A DNA stretch of 64,000 bases from Hypomesus transpacificus (taxonomy: Eukaryota; Chordata; Actinopteri; Osmeriformes; Osmeridae): positions 62,001-126,000 of the forward strand of contig NW_025813757.1 of assembly GCF_021917145.1 (NCBI RefSeq), given 5' to 3'. How positions within the stretch are numbered: position 1 is the stretch's first letter; the number at the start of each line of letters is the position of its first letter. The translations under genes were made by a program, and so were the position numbers. This document shows positions 50,672-62,346 of the stretch, piece after piece. The notes under the pieces are model-generated. The model did not search any database, was not told the DNA's origin, and saw only the letters and a program-made list of their open reading frames with translations.

Positions 50672-53600
50672 ATGGATTCCCGCGATGCTCATAGAAAAGG
50701 ACATGACATCCATAAAGGTACGGCATTTGCTTCAACAAATACACTTTAAACACATACAGTTGTTATAAAACCATGATCACAAAAAACGAATCCTCTGAAA
50801 AAAATGTTTTACAGCATTATGTAGGCTATATACAAAAATAAAAAAATAGTATTTACAATTTCAAATGGGAAGTGATTGCCAAAAATGGCATAGCAACACC
50901 ACTGTGTCAATCAGAAAATTGTATGTTCATTTCAGAGTACCATGGCTTATATAATCAGGGGGCCACCTGCTATTTGAACAGCGTGCTTCAAGTTCTTTTC
51001 ATGACCAAGGATTTCCGAGAGGCTCTGGCCGGGTTTGCTTACCTTATTGTTTATTACCTTGAAAATACCTCCTCAGTATATTCATTTTAACAACAGCAAT
51101 ACTGTCCATGTTACCATGAAATGTAAGGAAACTGAGAAAATACATTTTCTTTGCAGACAAAATGAGGGAGATTTTGATGCTGTGCTGAAAACACTGTTTG
51201 AGAAATTGATATGGCGCAAGGTTGGCACGCAACGTATATCATCAAAACTGGGAATTGAAAATGGTAATGTAAATAATAAAAAAGTTTTGTGATCAGATTA
51301 ATAGCATTCATATTTGAATATGCGTATAATTAAGACTTTCATATTATATACCAAGTTTTTATAAATGACACAACGAAAAAAGCATTTGCAATTGAGACAT
51401 AAAGGCTGATCTCACAATTGATCTCTAACCAAAATCCCACGTGTGTCCCACGTGTTGATGTAAAGGAGCTGCTGTTGTTTTGTCCACCAGTGTTTAAGCA
51501 AAGGGATGCTGCAGAGTATTTTGAGAAGATACTAACTTTGGTCAATCCAGAAGTGTCAAAGGTACTGTAAAAACATTTCCTACAGGTACATTTGAAGTGA
51601 AAGTAATACAAAATGGACCCAATCACGTGGTCTTGAATTTGTTGTATTTTGTGATGTAGATCTTCAAAGGAGGTCTGAGCCATGAAACGACATGCTCAGC
51701 GGGCCATACAACCCAGAATGAAGGTCACTTTTGGAGTCTACCTCTGTCACTGGAAAAGCCTTGCACCAACAGTGTGGTAAGATAAACATGTTATACCTAG
51801 TAGGGAGCATTAGTCTCATGAGGGCCAAGATACAACTCAAATAACTCAAATAGTATATTGAAAACGTTTTTGTTTGATTTTCAGATGGTTGGCTATGCAG
51901 GTTTTTTTGCGAAGACTGATGTCAATGAAGAAAATAGGATTTATTGTGAGCAATGTGATGACAAAGTAGATGCTACCATTGTAAGTTATGATTTAAGATG
52001 TTCTTTATCACTTTGATTGTTGAAATGCATTTTTGTTGTTCTAAATTACTTTTATCCTGTGATGTTTGTGTAGGAATGCAAAATGAAACATTACCCAGAG
52101 AGTTTGACTCTGCTCCTCAAAAGATTTGAGTTTGACTACAACCGAATGTCATATGTCAAAAACAATTGTTATGTGGACATAGACTCCAAATTAAAGACAG
52201 CGGTATTTACAATATTTTTAATCATAAATTATAACTTAATACTAAATACAACAACATGCATATCAAATTAACGTGTCCGCCCTATTATTTGTATACAATA
52301 CGTTTATAATTTGATCATGTCAAACAGGATCTTACATATGAACTATATGCAGTAGTGGACCATTTTGGAAGTCTAAGTAGTGGGCACTACACTGCTACCA
52401 TCAAGTCCTTTGAGAATCAGTCTTGGTATACGTTTGATGATACACAAGTCAGTCAGGTAAGGAAAATCATGTACAGTATTATATTTTTTCCGTCATCAGT
52501 GCTGGATTTGTTATATAATATAATCATAAATGCAAAGTACCCATCAATACTAATAGCATAAAAAATAAAAAATAAATACAAACAAAAAACTTTTTACATT
52601 ACAGGCTAATGAACCCCTTCCAGAACGGTATGTTGTTTTTGCGTATCATCATTTGGGTGGTTGAAACTTTGTTTTCTGTGACAACTTACAATGCCTACAG
52701 TAACTGTACCTGTCTTTGATTATACAGTTTTAGCTCCACGAGTGCCTACCTGCTCATGTATAAGAAAGGTAAGGTGGCAATGGCTTTAAAAATATATATT
52801 TTTTGATTATTGATGCTACAATAGATTTGTCTTTTTTTACTTAGATGGGAAGAAGGTGACAATCAAAAGAAAGATAGAACAAGATGAAGATGAAGAAAAA
52901 CGAAAAAGAAGAAGTGTGTTTCCTTCACAAGAGTGTGAAGGAAACACAGGAAAGGAAGGAGACAATTGTAATCTTCCAGCAGGAGGAGAGGCAGGTGATG
53001 GAGAGACAGAAAAGGAGGGAGTTATTACTATTGAAGGAAGACAGGAGGCAGATGATGGAGAGACAGGAAAGGGGGGAGTTAATACTATTGAAGGAGGACA
53101 GGAGGCAAGTGATGGAGAGACAGGAAAGGGGGGAGTTAATACTATTGAAGGAGGACAGGAGGCAAGTGATGGAGAGACAGGAAAGGGGGGAGTTAATACT
53201 ATTGAAGGAGGACAGGAGGCAGATGATGGAGAGACAGGAAAGGGGGGAGTTAATACTATTGAAGGAGGACAGGAGGCAAGTGATGGAGAGACAGGAAAGG
53301 GGGGAGTTAATACTATTGAAGGAGGACAGGAGGCAAGTGATGGAGAGACAGGAAAGGGGGGAGTTAATACTATTGAAGGAGGACAGGAGGCAAGTGATGG
53401 AGAGACAGGAAAGGGGGGAGTTAATACTATTGAAGGAGGACAGGAGGCAGATGATGGAGAGACAGGAAAGGGGGGAGTTAATACTATTGAAGGAGGACAG
53501 GAGGCAAGTGATGGAGAGACAGGAAAGGGGGGAGTTAATACTATTGAAGGAGGACAGGAGGCAAGTGATGGAGAGACAGGAAAGGGGGGAGTTAATACTA

Positions 53601-55366
53601 TTGAAGGAGGACAGGAGGCAAGTGATGGAGAGACAGGAAAGGGGGGAGTTAATACTATTGAAGGAGGACAGGAGGCAAGTGATGGAGAGACAGGAAAGGG
53701 GGGAGTTAATACTATTGAAGGAGGACAGGAGGCAAGTGATGGAGAGACAGGAAAGGGGGGAGTTAATACTATTGAAGGAGGACAGGAGGCAAGTGATGGA
53801 GAGACAGGAAAGGGGGGAGTTAATACTATTGAAGGAGGACAGGAGGCAGATGATGGAAAGAGAGAAAGAGATCAGATCAGTGGAGAGCAAGGCAAAGAAA
53901 ACGTGGTGGGTGATGCTAGGAGAGAGGAAGTGGGATCCATACATGATAAAGAGCAGGAGAAAACAAACACATGTGAAGAAAAGAGATTAGAAGAGACAGA
54001 TGAACGAAAAAGAGGAAAGGAGAATGAAACAGAGGGTGAGAATCAGGCACCAGATAGACAGGTTGGTGAGGGAGGAGGAGGAAAGAATGTAGATGTTAGT
54101 CATGTAGATGGAAGTTTGGCACAGCTACAGGATGGAGAGAGAGACAAAGAAAGAGAGGTAGGTGATAGAGCTGAAGAAATTGACGAAAAGGTAGGTGAGG
54201 GAAAGACAGGAAATGATGGAGATGTTGTTAATGTAGAGGAAAAAGGAGAGAGAGAAAGAGCAGTAAACGACATAGAGGTAGAAAATATAACAGAGACTAA
54301 AAAGCAAAACAAAGACAATGGTTTAGATGATGGAGAAGTGGAAGGACATGTGTGCAACAGAGAGAATGAAAATGAAGATGATAGTAAAATTCAAGTAGGA
54401 GGAGAAGAGGTAGGTGAGGGAGAGACAGAAAAAGGAGTTTGTACTATTGAAGAAGGAGGAGGGGAGGCAGGTGATGGAAAGAGAGTAAGAGATGAAAATG
54501 TGTTAGGTGAGAGAGAAGAAGTAGGATCTGTACATTATAAAAAGCCAGAGAAAAAAAACATATGTGAAGAAAAGGGGGAAGAAGAGACAGATGAAGGGGA
54601 TGAGGTAGGTAATAGGAAAAGAGAAAATAAGATGGATGGTGGGATGGATAGAAACTTACATTTTGCAGGGAGAGAAAATGATGTAAGTGTGATTGATGTA
54701 AAAGAAAGAGGCAGGGAGGTAGGTAATGGAGAGAGAGAGAAAAAGACTGGGAATGGAGATAAAGAGATGAGTGGAGAAGTAGGTGATGGAAAGACCGGAA
54801 AGGATGAAGATGTCAACAGGATAGATGATCGGGATCAGGAAATACATGGAGACGTAGAAGATGTCAGAGGAAATTATGTAGTTGTGGTATCAGATGTTGA
54901 AGAAAGAGGAGGAGAAATTGGTGATGGAAAGAGAAAGAAAGAAAAAGAGATATTGTTCCATGTCATGAAACAAGATACCAAGCCAGCTGAGGTGAGACGG
55001 AATGATCAGGATGATGATAAAGCACGAGAGCAAAAAGGCGGAAAAACTCAAACTTTGTGTGATAAAGAGAGAGGAAAGGATCATCATTGGCATCATCAAG
55101 ATGCCAAGGCAGCTCAGGACAGTGTTATGCCAGATGGAGAAAACTCCAGTGAGAATGGTGAGGTGATTGACATAACAGGGCAGGGAAGAGAAAAGACGAG
55201 AGGGACTCATGGGATGAAAGAGAAGAAGAGCAGCTCTGGTTGTTCTTCTTGGAATTGTTTCAGCCGCAAGAGAAAACGTAAATATGGAGAAAAATCCAGT
55301 AAGAAGGGTCAGCTGGGACGAGATTCTGAACAGAGGTCACTAAAAAGAAACGCAGAGAGTAGATAA
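50672..55366 (+). CDS. Ubiquitin-specific protease, USP47-like, copy B, with giant repeat tail
   Basis: Tandem paralogue of copy A with the same exon pattern: 50672-50717, 50936-51032, 51157-51263, 51491-51561, 51660-51776, 51885-51980, 52074-52202, 52328-52456, 52605-52627, 52728-52768 and 52845-55366; 1125 residues, frame closed. The Cys box is [16 protein letters not shown] (Cys27) and the His box [20 protein letters not shown] (His241), so the catalytic residues are present. The zinc ribbon is damaged: copy A's KCMKC is TCSAGH here, while YCEQC is kept. The last exon encodes an 840-residue highly charged tail (residues 286-1125). It holds fifteen 19-residue repeats, then degenerate Glu/Lys-rich sequence, and ends near [18 protein letters not shown], a polybasic cluster beside two cysteines. 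In copy A the same exon encodes only about 185 residues. Tail function unknown. Confidence 0.9.
52994..53854 (+). repeat. 57-bp coding minisatellite, fifteen units, in USP-B
   Basis: One diverged unit followed by 14 nearly identical 57-base units encode [19 protein letters not shown], where the Ser is Asp in three internal positions and the last. The positions of GATGATGG at 53051 and 53849 are exactly 14 x 57 bases apart. The Ser/Asp pattern is SSD, SSSD, SSSSSSD. Confidence 0.97.
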
Positions 55367-55625
55367 TAGGACAGGAAACCGAAATGCCCATTGGACTGTC
55401 TCTCGCTTGCTCTATAAAAAAAAAATCCTGCGTTTCTGCGACGTGGTATGGAATTTGCGGGCGTCAGGGAGGATAAGAATGCTTTCAAGAGTAAACACTT
55501 TCAACTGTTTGTAATGTTGTGTTCAGTCACTATTTGTGAAAAACAATGTCTTAGATGGTTAGTCACTGCAACAAAGATAATTGATTGGAAGTTGTAGGTC
55601 TTCCATCTTTTTTGTTTAAAATATA

Positions 55626-55631
55626 AATAAA
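55626..55631 (+). terminator. Poly(A) signal for USP-B
   Basis: AATAAA 260 bases after the stop codon, in AT-rich context. Confidence 0.5.
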
Positions 55632-55749
55632 AGATGTCCACGCTGTTTGGTTCTGTGTATTATTTATTTTTTAATAATACAAAGAGCAGGGAGGAAGTCA
55701 AGAAGCAGAACAACAACAGACTGCAATGTGGCAGGTCTGACCAGAACAC

Positions 55750-55824
55750 CACACCAGTGATGACTGTGACACCAGTGATGACTGTGACACCAGTGATGAC
55801 TGTGACACCAGTGATGACTGTGAC
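55750..55824. repeat. 18-bp tandem repeat
   Basis: Four copies of ACACCAGTGATGACTGTG. Confidence 0.9.
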
Positions 55825-56261
55825 AATGGTAACACAAGATTTTCCTTGCAGGTACTTGATTCACTGTTCCTTCTTTATCTTCTATCTTCATAACCTCATG
55901 ACTTCACAGTCCGTTCAACTCATGTGATAGGAAAAAGATAGTAACAGAAGTGTAAATCCTTCTTACCGGTATTTGCAAACTAATTAACACCAAAACACAA
56001 AGCATTGTAGCCTAAACAGTAGTCTACACAATGGTATTCACTGTGCAGTAGCGCTTTGGGCTCCCAAGTCTAGACGCACACATTTCAACCATTTCTCCAA
56101 TTCTCACGCAACACCTTGTATTTCTCACGTTGAGAAGTAAGGGATAACTTGAGTTTTGACGCCTAGAATGGGTGTTTTTCTGAGAGCTGATATAAGGCTG
56201 TATCCGTGTCACTGTATAAATATCTGAATGAATTCACGTGACTTTTCGTGTGTTAGTTTCT

Positions 56262-56456
56262 CCCTGGTTGCTCTGCAGGACACGGGCTGGTACTCTGTCA
56301 GACTGACCAATACCTGGATGGATGCCACGTTTACAAACCTCTGACAAATGGGGTGCAAACCTTTTTTATTTGTTATTCTTCATTTTCACTTCCTAACCCT
56401 ATCTCCTTCCCTGTCCATCCTTCATGGCTCTGTTTCTCTGTTTCCTCCTCAGAGTC
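56262..56456 (+). pseudogene. Truncated, internally deleted copy of cirop
   Basis: It starts with part of cirop exon 7 (GCTCTGCAGGACACGGGCTG, then GTACTCTG) and jumps directly to exon 9 (AGACTGACCAATACCTGGAT). It continues into an intron-9-like sequence and ends at a TTTCCTCCTCAG acceptor and the first bases of exon 10. In cirop the joined points both read TGCCAG, so the junction is a microhomology deletion. Retained intron sequence shows that this is a DNA-level duplicate, not a retrocopy. It has the same orientation as cirop, and it lies beyond the E3/Ubl/USP cluster. Confidence 0.9.
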
Positions 56457-56718
56457 GATCAGCTGATTAGAGAGAGAGTTAACATACATCTCAAGATAAG
56501 ACAAGAAAAACTACCAGTTACACAGAGTGGTGGTTCTCTCAGGGCATGAAGTCTCTCTCAGGGCATGAAACTCAGAAAATGACATTTATAGTAAATAGAG
56601 AAAAATATAGATGATATACAGCCAGCAGATGTTTGTTATACACTCATGGATACTACACCATAGACCAGACAGCCACAGTATTTTAGGAAAGCATACTACA
56701 CTCTTGACTAGAAGTTAG

Positions 56719-56907
56719 ATTTACATTTAGTCATTTTAGCAGACACTCTTATCCAGAGCGACTTACTGTAAGTACAGGGACATTCCCCCCGAGGTAAGTA
56801 GGGTGAAGTGCCTTGCCCACAAGCACAACATCATTGTAACCCAGGAATCGAACCAGAAACCTTCTGATTAATAGCCCGTCTCCCTAACCGCTCAACCATC
56901 TGACTCT
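56719..56907 (-). repeat. tRNA-derived fish SINE
   Basis: Reverse-orientation full copy: tail TTTTAGCAGACACTCTTATC at left, head CCGCTCAACCATCTGACT at right. Confidence 0.85.
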
Positions 56908-57237
56908 GAAAGATACACTTGGCCTCAGTTCTGTCAAGACATTCACTTGATTTGATTTGAGCATTTATTGATAACCATTGACATGGAAAAGAGTTTGACT
57001 TTAGCGGAGTGGATGTATCTAAGGGAAGCACTCCCTGCCTCTAGCATTAGCAAGCAACATACATTGAATATGAGACAGGAAGTAAATAGAGTAATAATCC
57101 CCCCTGGTGGATAGTACATACAGACACGTGTGTTCATTTGGGGATGTACATGTACACAAGTGTGTTTTGCACTTCAGAGCCACCGTAATAACATACTTAG
57201 ATTGTCCACTTTAGGTGCCCGTAGTTAGAATTTCAAC

Positions 57238-60200
57238 ATGGCAGCGATCAGAAGTGGGGTGACTCCAGTTTGCCTTACGAGATGTTTGTTTCAACGGACG
57301 AGTTTATCTAACCGAGTTAAGCATACATTTCCAGAAGGATGGAATCAGGTTAGTTTTGATCATGATTCGGTGCTGTCCGATTAACGTGTTTTCTGGTTTC
57401 ATTGACAATTAACAGAGGGGTTTTCACTGACGCCGTAGGCTAACCATAGTGTGCATGCTTTGACTTTGACACAGCGAGTGTGTGTCCTATTACCTACTGA
57501 AGCCAGCAACGAGCTACGTAATTGAGCTAAAGCAAGAATTCTGACACCTGTTGACATGATTGACGTTTAAAAATGTGTCTCATAAGTCTTAGTATACATT
57601 ATGCTAGTTTTCTCAATAGCTAGCTAAAAGGGTAGAACTTCCTGTGGATTTGAGCTGTTGCAGCTAGCATGCTAACTGTTTTAGCCGGGAGTCAGGATAG
57701 GATGTGTTTTGCGTGGTGGCCACTAATGCCTTATGTCAGTGGTTTATTAAAGTGAACTATCTCTCACTGACCAGCCGTATTCTCTTCCTTCTGTAGAGGT
57801 TTATACAGAGTTCCCAACTTCACATAGACTGCAGGAGTCCAGCCACCAGAGCCGTCCTTGGTCGGCGACACCATGGGAGGTTCTTATTGGTCAGCGCTGT
57901 GTCAGTCAGGCACAACAGCACACAGGTGAAACTGTAATTTTTGTTGCCTTTTTGTGACATAAGTGTTAGCTTATGCCTCCACAGCATGTCTATTTCATCC
58001 TTGCGTTCCAATTCTGGGATGTTTAGACCAAAATATAGATCAAGATCTCTTGTCGACTTTTACAGACCCCAATTGCACCGATTCCCCCGTCAACTCCAGT
58101 TGTGGAAGCATCCATTCCTGTTTCCAGCCCGGTCATCGCAGACCCCACCCCTGTAATCACACAGCCGATCTCTGAGTCACTGATGGAGGCTGCTCCGACA
58201 GCCCTGGACGTGCTCCAGGGGCCTGGAGCCGAAGTCAGCCTGGCGGAGCTGGGTCTGGGGTGCGCCACTCCTGTGGGTCTGGTCCAGAACATGCTGGAGT
58301 TCTTCCACGTGGACTTGGGGGTTCCCTGGTGGGGCGCCATTGTAATAGGTAAACACTAATTGTTGCTATGCAACACCCCCACAAACTGAGCTTGGTTCAG
58401 ATGGCTGAAACTTTATCCTACTTGTGTCACTTTGTATGACCTTTTCAAGGGTTTCTGCTGAACGCTGCTGTCGAGGAATCCTGATGCACTGCTAATTGTT
58501 GATTTTTACCTTCTTTATCTTACCCCAGGCACAGTGCTGGCTCGAATGTTGGTGTTCCCAGTGATCGTGAAAGGCCAGAGGGAGGCGGCGAAGCTGAACA
58601 ACGTCATGCCAGAGATGACCAAACTCACCAGTAAGATGAACGAAGCCAAACAGAGCGGAAACAAGTTTGACTGTAAGTCCTCCATCCTCCTTCTTCTTCT
58701 CTCATCATCTCAAACTTTCTGCCCTTGTTTTCCATCTATTACCTGAAACGTACTAACTTATCTATTCGTGCCTTACGGGAATGCAGTGTCATGCATCATC
58801 TTTCCCTCTGTCTAGTTGCCAAGGCCTACGCTGACCTCACAATGTTCCAGAAGAAGCATGACGTCAACCCCCTCCGTGGCTTCCTGGTCCCTCTCGCACA
58901 GGTTAGTGTCAGGTGCTTCTCCTCTCTCACAAGACACAGCGTCACACAAGTCATGTTTGTACGACAGGCTGCAGCTCAACACTGTCCATGTCTACCAACT
59001 CTTATTCCAGTTAGTACGTATCGAAGAACACTAGGTCCCTCTTCATAACAATGAATATAATCTCTCCCACCCAGACACCAGTCTTCATCTCCTTCTTCAT
59101 CGCTCTGCGCAAGATGTCCTACCACCCGGTGCCCAGCATGCAGACAGGAGGGCTGTTCTGGTTCACTGACCTGACAGCAGCTGACCCCTACTTCATCCTC
59201 CCTTTAGCAGTCACAGGCACCATGTTCTTCATACTGGAGGTGAGGGGGCATGGAGGCCGATGATGCATACTGGAGCATTTTAATGCTGCGTGTCAAAATG
59301 TCAGATATTGATTAGGATCTGTCAAATGGTTTAGATCTCCCACTCAAATGACCTGTTCTTCCACCTGTTTCAGTTGGGGGCAGAGTCTGGTATAGACAAC
59401 CCCAACATGCGAGCCATGAAGACTGTGTTCAGGATCATGCCCTTCATCATCCTGCCGCTCACCATCAACTTCCCCACGGTCAGCCTCTGTCTACCCTTCC
59501 TCTGTCTCCCCTTCCTCTCTCTCCCCTTCCTCTGTCTCCCCTTCCTCTCTCTCCCCTTCCTCTCTCCCCTTCCTCTCTCTCCCCTTCCTCTCTCTCCCCT
59601 TCCTCTCTCTCCCCTTCCCCTCTCCCCTTCCCCTCCCTCCCCTTCCTCTCCCTCCCCTTCCTCTCCCTCCCCTTCCTCTCTCTCCCCTTCCTCTCTCTCC
59701 CCTCCTCTCTCTCCCCTCCTCTCTCTCCCCTCCCTCTCTCTCCCCTCCCTCTCTCTCCCCTTCCTCTCTCTCCCCTTCCTTTCTCTCTTCTACTCCTCCC
59801 TTTTCTCGTCACAACATTCGTAAGTATTAGAGTAATTGCGCCCTCTGCTGTGAGACAGTGGTATCTTATCATCTGCTACCTGCCTCTCCCCCCAGGCGGT
59901 GTTCACCTACTGGATGACCTCCAACTGCTTTTCCCTGGGCCAGGTGGCTCTGCTCAAACATCCTCTCGTCAGGCAGAAGCTGCGGATCCCAGAGAAGATC
60001 ATCCACCCCCCATCCTCCATGCCCCCCCAAGACGGCCTCTTTGACGGCATCAAGAAAGGTGGGTGTGGTCAAAGTGTGAAATATACAATGACAATTAAGG
60101 GTCAAAAACAATAAAAATATAACAATCGGGGGTGTCAAATTCTTCTCCAGGGCGTAAAGTAATATTTACGATTGCAGGTATGTATCGACCCCCCCGACCT

Positions 60201-60770
60201 GTTGTTTTTACCTCTTTTGGGGGGGGTCCCAAGTCTTAATTAGGGGGTCAAACCCCCCTGTAATCCGCACCCTGGGTGTATTCCGGACTCATTAAACAGA
60301 AGGCACTCATTCCGTTGTACGTTATGTATTCACTGTCTCCAACACAGTCTCCGTTCATTCTCCTCTGACTCTCTTTTTTACACGTCACTGTCATCCCTCT
60401 CTTTCTCCCAGGCTGGAAGAACGCTCAGCTGGTCCACCAGCTGGAGGAGAGAGAGAAGAGGATCAAGAACCACCTTCAACTGGCCGCCAAAGGTCAGTCG
60501 CACTCTGGGCCTTCTCATCGTTCTGCCTCTTTCCTATTTTTCAATATGTTTCTCTCTCCTCCTTAACTGTTGTTACTTCATGCAGTTATGTGTTGTTCAT
60601 TGTGTTTCCTCCTCCACTCTCCCGTCTATCCAGGTCCTTTAAGGCAGACGTTCAACCATAACCCCCTCCAGCAGGTGGCGCCACCCAGACCAGCAGGAGC
60701 AGCACAGGCCAAGACTGCTGCCCAGTCAACCAGCGGCAAGAAGAGGCCATGGGAAGAGACTATTGGATAA
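57238..60770 (+). CDS. oxa1l: Mitochondrial inner membrane insertase OXA1L
   Basis: YidC/Oxa1-family insertase that binds mitoribosomes and inserts nascent mitochondrially encoded proteins into the inner membrane. Ten exons: 57238-57348, 57797-57925, 58066-58348, 58529-58672, 58816-58901, 59075-59239, 59374-59478, 59896-60058, 60412-60492 and 60634-60770; 467 residues, frame closed. The N-terminus [20 protein letters not shown] is basic and hydroxylated, as expected for a matrix presequence. The conserved core contains [26 protein letters not shown]-like [38 protein letters not shown], and [17 protein letters not shown] near the last membrane segment. A charged, coiled-coil-like C-terminal tail ([18 protein letters not shown]), the ribosome-binding part in this family, ends in [10 protein letters not shown]. 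Intron 7 is a CT-rich minisatellite. Confidence 0.95.
59480..59800. repeat. CT-rich minisatellite in oxa1l intron 7
   Basis: About 20 irregular copies of CCCCTTCCTCTCTCT fill most of the intron. Confidence 0.92.
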
Positions 60771-61837
60771 AGGAGAATGTGTGAGAGCTTGGAAGGCCCA
60801 ATGAAATGTGTGTATATATTTATTGATGGATAAGTCTGTGAAATGGTTGGTTGGAAGAACAGAGTGGGGTCTTGAGTGTATTATTCAAATTAAAGAGCAC
60901 ATGTCTGTAGCTTCATACCGTGGTGTTTTAATTGGGGGAGGTCAAATGGCTTAGCAGTTAGGGAATCGGACTATCAATCAGAAGGTTGCCGGTTTGATAT
61001 CCGGCCGTGCAATATGACGTGTCCTTGGGCAAGGCACTTCACCTTACTTGCCTCTGGGGAATGTCCCTGTATTTACTGTAAGTCACTCTGGATTAGAGCG
61101 TCTGCTAAATTACAATGTAAATGAAAAGAGCAATTCTCAGTATCCATGAGTGTTTTTTATAAATACATTTATAAAGTCTTCACTTTGCCATTTGTGAGGT
61201 CAATTAACATCCACCTCAGGTTTGGGGATGTAGAAAAAAGAAAAAAAAGAATACTAAAAAAAGCCTTTCACTAAGATCGTTACTTTGGCAGAAGATATGA
61301 GAGGTATGTGCCATGAGTGTCTTATACCCTTGGTCCTTTTGGTCTTTCACGACAGGAGATACTAAAGAAATTTTCTCTGGTCATCAGTGCTTACAGTTTT
61401 TAAAGATGTTCTCCATTCCTCAGAAAATAGAATTTATCCTACGTAATTACTTGCCCTTCAAAAATACTTAGAATTATCATTTAACTTCATACATTTCAAT
61501 TACAAACTGAACAATCAATTGAGAGATCTACCTCATTGTTCAGTTAAAACGACATATATCTCAAATAGAGGAATGCTTAATTTATTCTTGTGGAATGTAA
61601 AGAATATTCTGTGATGTCTGCTTTTGTGTCATCGTGGCCATGGCAGGACTCCATTGTCTATTCAGTACATGATCATGTCCACGATTGGTTAGCCAGGGCT
61701 TGGTCCAGCGAACGATTTCTCTTGCTGACATGAGCACCCTGTTCTTGACCACTCAGTGGAAGAATCTGGCCACCTGGGAATGGTTGAGCCTCTGATTTTG
61801 TGCGTTTTCAGTCAGTGAGATGTTGGTTTGAGGGTCT
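60771..61837. other. Convergent 3' UTRs of oxa1l and slc7a7
   Basis: oxa1l (plus) ends with an ATTAAA signal at 60889-60894. A SINE lies at 60941-61122, and the remainder up to the slc7a7 stop codon is its probable 3' UTR. No exon is seen. Confidence 0.5.
60941..61122 (+). repeat. tRNA-derived fish SINE between oxa1l and slc7a7
   Basis: Plus-orientation copy from GTCAAATGGCTTAGCAG to CTGGATTAGAGCGTCTGC and an AATGTAAATG tail. Confidence 0.85.
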
Positions 61838-62275
61838 CTAATCTGCCTTGTCATCGGTGTCCATCTCAGTCAGAACAGAGTAACACACTTTCTGAATCAG
61901 AAGACCGAAGGAGGCTGAGGGAGAAAAAGATTGGGGGGGAAATCACATGAAAGACTCATACAAATACACATACCATATAGTATGTTTAGAGAACAATAAC
62001 ATAAACCTTTTCACTAAACTTTGCAAGATGTGAAACGTTACCAGTAATGTTATTATATTCACATCAGAATTGAATGTGAATGGAATTCTCACCAATATTC
62101 TTGCGAATCCACATGGGCCTTTTGTGGGCGGGAGTGTAGACACACAGGAAGTAGACGGGCACCCCTGATAGGGCGATGCCGATGCCAATCAGGGAGTTGA
62201 CAGTGTCACTGTAGAGCGGGACCACCACCAGGAAGACGGTGAGGAGACAGAAGACGATGGGGAAGAACAGACTGA

Positions 62276-62346
<71 letters not shown>

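Larger units (their letters stand above)
55367..57237. other. Region between USP-B and oxa1l
   Basis: Contains the USP-B poly(A) signal, an 18-bp tandem repeat (55750-55824), a cirop pseudogene fragment (56262-56456), a SINE (56719-56907) and the presumed oxa1l promoter. No other coding exon is supported. Confidence 0.5.

Noticed and set aside
53000-53860. CRISPR-like regularly spaced repeat
   Set aside because: Repeats are directly adjacent, without unique spacers, coding, and in an animal gene.
52884-53990. Long open frames overlapping the USP-B repeat in another plus frame (368 residues) and on the minus strand (339 residues, 52925-53944)
   Set aside because: The repeat unit is 57 bases, a multiple of three, so a frame without a stop in one unit stays open through all. 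They have no splice context, and no sequence support outside the repeat.
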